A DNA stretch of 18,676 bases from DASYAE01 sp036501535. Its GTDB lineage: Bacteria > Actinomycetota > Actinomycetes > Streptomycetales > Catenulisporaceae. The stretch covers positions 1 to 18,676 of the forward strand of contig DASYAE010000281.1 of NCBI GenBank assembly GCA_036501535.1, in the 5' to 3' direction. Each line of letters begins with the position of its first letter. Position 1 is the stretch's first letter. The notes beneath the pieces were generated by a model. It was given only the letters and a program-made list of their open reading frames with translations, was not told the origin of the DNA and did not search any database. This document shows positions 15,753-18,676 of the stretch, piece after piece. The translations under genes and the position numbers were made by a program.

Positions 15753-16941
15753 GTGCCGCCGGTGATCTCGAAGCAGCCGGGCGACGACCTCGCCCACGCG
15801 TCCGCCGCCGCCCGGCGCCGGCGCGACTTCCGGCTGTTCTGGCTGGGCGGCGCGGTGAACCTGCTCGGCTCGAACTCCACCGCCCTCGTGCTGCCGATCC
15901 TGGTCCTGGCCGTCGGCGGCTCGGCGCTGGAGGCCGGCTCGGTGGGCACGGCCGGCGCGGTCGTCGAAGTGCTCGTCGGCCCGGTCTGCGGGGTCTACGC
16001 CGACCGTGGCTCGCGCCGCGCCATGATGGTCAGCGCTTTGATCGTCGCCGCTCTCGCCATGGGCGGGATCGGCTTCGGAATCGCCGCGCACGCCATCTCG
16101 CTGCCGCTGCTGTTCGCGTGTGTGGCGGTCGGCGGAGCAGCCACGGCCGCCTACAGCGCCGCGGCTTCCGCCTCAATCAGGGCCCTGCTCCCGGATGAGG
16201 GCGCTGAGCAGGCCGTCGGCGCGCTCCAGGCCCGCGAGCAGGCCGCGAAGCTCGCCGGACCGGCCGTCGGCGGCGGTCTTTACCAGATCGCCGCATGGGT
16301 GCCGTTCCTCGTCGACTCCGCCTCGTACCTGTTCGCAGCGGTGTGCGCACGGGCCATCCGCGCCGAACTGCGACCCGAGCGGCAACCGACCAGCCCGGCC
16401 GAACAGCAGCCGCAGGCCGAGCCGGCCGCGCCGCGCCCGGGGCTGCGCCGGGAGTTCGCCGCCGGGCTCCGCCGGCGCGGCCGGGCTCGCCGGCGCCGTG
16501 CTCGCGCTGCTCGTGCTGCGGCGGGTTCGCGCGGCCGTGGTCGTCGTCGCGGCCTCGTGGGTCATGGCGGCGGCGGTCGTGCCGATCGCGGCGCACGTCG
16601 CGCTGTGGACCGACGCGCTCGCGCTGGTGTCGATCTCGTTGCTCGCGCCCTCGCTGAGCATCGTGTTCCAGTCCAAGATGATCATGATGACGCCCGACGC
16701 GATGCAGGGGCGCGTCGGGACGGCTCTCTCAGTGCTCGGCGAGGGGACCGGAGCCCTGGCCCCGCTGAGCGCCGGTGCGCTGGTCGACGTGATGCGTCCG
16801 GCGCCGTTGGCCCTCGGCTTCGCCGCCGCGCTGGTCGTGCTCGCCGTCTACGCCACGGCGAGCGTCCGCGCCCTGCGCGCCGCCCCGCCCGCCGACGAGG
16901 CCGCGACCCCGCAGCCGACCCCCGTCCCGGCCGAAGGATGA
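15753..16941 (+). pseudogene. MFS transporter, frameshifted (and apparently lacking a TM7 region)
   Basis: A broken Major Facilitator Superfamily permease. GTG 15753 is chosen because GAGGAGGAG ends nine bases upstream; GTG 15729 is upstream of that site. The first frame encodes about six membrane segments (from LFWLGGAVNLLGSNSTALVL to VPFLVDSASYLFAAV), with the family motif GVYADRGSRR between TM2 and TM3. After LRREFAAGL the frame continues into Arg-rich nonsense to 17090. The remaining transporter (LAGAVLALLVLRRV, then TM segments to ALGFAAALVVLAVYA) is in the +1 frame and ends at 16941. Removing one C at 16469-16470 joins the frames. Even then the segment normally holding TM7 and part of TM8 is missing, giving about 395 residues. 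The S9 peptidase gene begins four bases after this stop, so they were an operon. A sequencing error cannot be excluded for the one-base shift. Confidence 0.75.
16462..16496 (+). repeat. Imperfect tandem repeat at the MFS frameshift
   Basis: Two copies of CCGGGCTC(C)GCCGGCGC lie 19 bases apart (16462-16478 and 16481-16496). The first has one extra C, which is exactly the base whose removal restores the reading frame. The repeat encodes GLAGA twice in the restored frame. Confidence 0.8.
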
Positions 16942-16945
16942 CCCC

Positions 16946-18465
16946 GTGGAAGTCAGCGTTCGAGTCTTCTATCCCGAGCCCCCGGCCTACGCCGAGCTCG
17001 CGCCGGACCGGGCCGTGTACATCGGCGACGCGGACGGCCGGTGCGAGATCTTCGCCTGGGACGTGGCGCGCGGCGTCCGCCGCCAGCTGACCGCCCGGCC
17101 GCAGGGCACTGTCACCTGCGCGATCGAGCCGTCCGGCGGCCGGGTCTGGTGGTTCGACGACAACCTGGCCGGCAATGGCGTCTGGCGCGTCCAGCCGTTC
17201 GCCGACGGCCGCGCCCGCCCCGCCGGAATCCACGCCGGCCGCGACGCCGGACTGGCGATGGCGCTCGACGACACGGTCGCCGCAGCCGTCGGCGGCCGGC
17301 GCGGCACCGCCGTGTACCTGGCACGTCCCGGCAAGCCTGTGCGCCCCGTCGTACGGGTCAAGGGATACGCCCGGCTCGCCGACATCTCGCCGGCGGGCAC
17401 GATGCTTGCGCTGACCACCGAGCCGGACGCCGCGGACGCGTCCTCGTCCGCCAGGACCGGCACGCGCGCAGCATGCTGCAGACCGTCGACCTGCAGACGC
17501 GCGCCGTCGACATCCTCGACACCCCGCGCGGCAGCATCCTGGCCGCGACCGTCCAGCCGGACGGCGACCTGCACTACATATGGACCGACAGCGTCCACCA
17601 GCCGCGCCTGCGCACACTCAGCGGCCGCCGCCCGCCGGAGCCGGAGCCCGGCGAGGTCGCGGTCGCGGTCGCGGCCCAGCAGGAGGTGTGGGTGCCGACC
17701 CCGGCAGGGGACGTACACGCGCTGCTGACCCTGCCGGACGCGCCGGGCCCGCATCCCGCGGTCTTCCTGCTGCACGGCGGCCCGTTCGACGCCGCACGCG
17801 ACGCCTACGATCCGCTCGTCTCCGTCTTCGCCAGCATCGGCTGCGCGGTCGTGCGCCCGAACTATCGGGGCTCCACCGGCTACGGCGCGGCCTGGCGCGA
17901 GCGCTTCGAGGACGGCGTCGGCCTCACCCAGCTCGACGATCTGGCCGCCGTGCGTGCGCACGTGGTCGAGGCCGGACTGGTGGACCCGGAGCGCACGGCC
18001 GTCTCCGGCCAGTCCTGGGGCGGCTATCTGGCCCTTCTCGCCGCCGGCGTGCAGCCCGGCCTGTGCCGGGCGGTGGCCGCGGTGAACCCGATCGCCGACT
18101 ACCCGGCCGCCTTCCGCGAGACCACCGATGCGGTGCGCTCCCTGGACATCCGGCTGTTCGGCGGCACTCCGGACCGGCTGCCCGCAGAGTACGAACGCTC
18201 TTCCCCGGCCGCCTACGCCGCGGCGGTGCGCGCCCCCGTGCTCGTGGTCGCCGCGACCGACGACCCCAAGTGCCCGCCCGGCCAGATCCGCGGCTATGTC
18301 GAGGCCCTGCGCAGCAGAGGCCTGCGCCCCGTGCTCGAGTGGGTCGAATCAGGCCACGAAGGCCACGGCACCGACGTGCACGTCCGGACCCTCGCCGCCG
18401 TCGTCGGCTTCGTCGGCATCGAGATGGGAGGACGCCCGGCCCGAACCCCCGCGGGCGCCGGGTGA
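16946..18465 (+). pseudogene. S9-family (prolyl oligopeptidase-type) serine peptidase, frameshifted
   Basis: A predicted cytoplasmic peptidase in two frames. GTG 16946 follows GAAGGA by about eight bases and overlaps the end of the MFS regulatory region. The first frame encodes the N-terminal beta-propeller part (YIGDADGRCEIFAWD, VWWFDDNLAGNGVWRVQPF) until about 17440, then degenerates and ends at 17728. The other frame resumes with VLVRQDRHARSMLQTVDLQ and continues to the stop at 18465. Adding one G near 17440 (reading GCG GTC CTC GTC) joins them into about 506 residues. The alpha/beta-hydrolase domain is intact: LLHGGPFD oxyanion region (His codon 17773), GQSWGGY nucleophile Ser (18013-18015), ATDDPKCP Asp (18259 or 18262) and EGHG His (18364-18366). 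The family cleaves short peptides or acyl-peptides. Intact catalytic residues suggest recent damage or a sequencing error. Confidence 0.75.
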
Positions 18466-18581
18466 TCGAGACCACCGGCCGCAATCCCCGTCACCACGCA
18501 ACAGGTGCGCGTGCGCGGCCGGCAGGAAACAGACACGCGATGGCGAGAGGAGGCACCACCATGCGAAAGGAGGCCGTCCCG

Positions 18582-18676
18582 ATGCCCGAGAAGCACCGCG
18601 AGCTCACGCTCGACCTGCACCGCACCGCCCCCGAGTTCATCGCGGAGCTGGCCGAGCGGGTCGTCGGCACGGAGCC
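18582..18676 (+). CDS. Unidentified protein, 5' end only
   Basis: The reading frame is open to the window edge; I do not recognise the family. ATG 18582 has the best ribosome binding site, AAAGGAGG with seven bases spacing. ATG 18561 is in frame with GAGAGGAGG at seven bases, and a third in-frame ATG is at 18540. From 18582 the visible sequence is MPEKHRELTLDLHRT followed by APEFIAELAERVVGTE, which is acidic and probably helical, without a signal peptide or membrane segment. The 74 bases between the S9 stop and 18540 show no terminator or clear promoter, so co-transcription with the S9 gene is possible. Confidence 0.6.
   Translation, partial: MPEKHRELTLDLHRTAPEFIAELAERVVGTE

Overview
The window is very GC-rich, with strong third-position GC bias and mostly ATG/GTG starts preceded by GGAGG-type ribosome binding sites. 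This fits a high-GC actinomycete, Streptomyces-like or from Catenulisporales or a related order. Species cannot be read from the sequence.

Left part (1-4976, minus strand): a 1392-residue RHS/YD-repeat polymorphic toxin with an exchangeable C-terminal toxin module resembling the type 17 (Ntox17-like) family. It overlaps by 13 bases a small HEAT-repeat protein placed as its immunity protein. The first 357 bases hold no gene I can support.

Centre-left (5251-7832, plus strand): a divergently transcribed lipoprotein, then a secreted protein joining an NlpC/P60-like cysteine peptidase/amidase domain to seven repeats that should form a seven-bladed beta-propeller. A strong hairpin terminator closes this unit. 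Next come a GNAT-fold acetyltransferase and a large HEAT-repeat protein carrying one rare TTA codon.

Centre-right (11022-15533, plus strand) is the most interesting block. It is a tightly coupled two-gene RNA repair cassette: an RNA ligase fused to a 5' polynucleotide kinase, followed by one 909-residue protein with MJ1316 (RNA cyclic-end recognition), endonuclease/exonuclease/phosphatase, 2H phosphoesterase and poly(A)-polymerase-like nucleotidyltransferase domains. Read across both genes, the order ligase, kinase, cyclic phosphodiesterase matches that of eukaryotic tRNA ligase Trl1, with extra domains inserted. A -10-like box exactly six bases before the ATG, with no Shine-Dalgarno, suggests a leaderless transcript.

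Right part (15753-18676, plus strand): an MFS transporter and an S9-family peptidase, each broken by what looks like a one-base indel. The S9 gene keeps its catalytic Ser, Asp and His codons. The 5' end of an unidentified gene follows, with three in-frame ATGs spaced exactly 21 bases apart.

Taken together, a predicted RNase-type toxin with a HEAT immunity protein, another HEAT protein and a multi-enzyme RNA end-healing/sealing system within 15 kb suggest an accessory conflict locus. That functional link is inference; only the individual domains are supported by the sequence.
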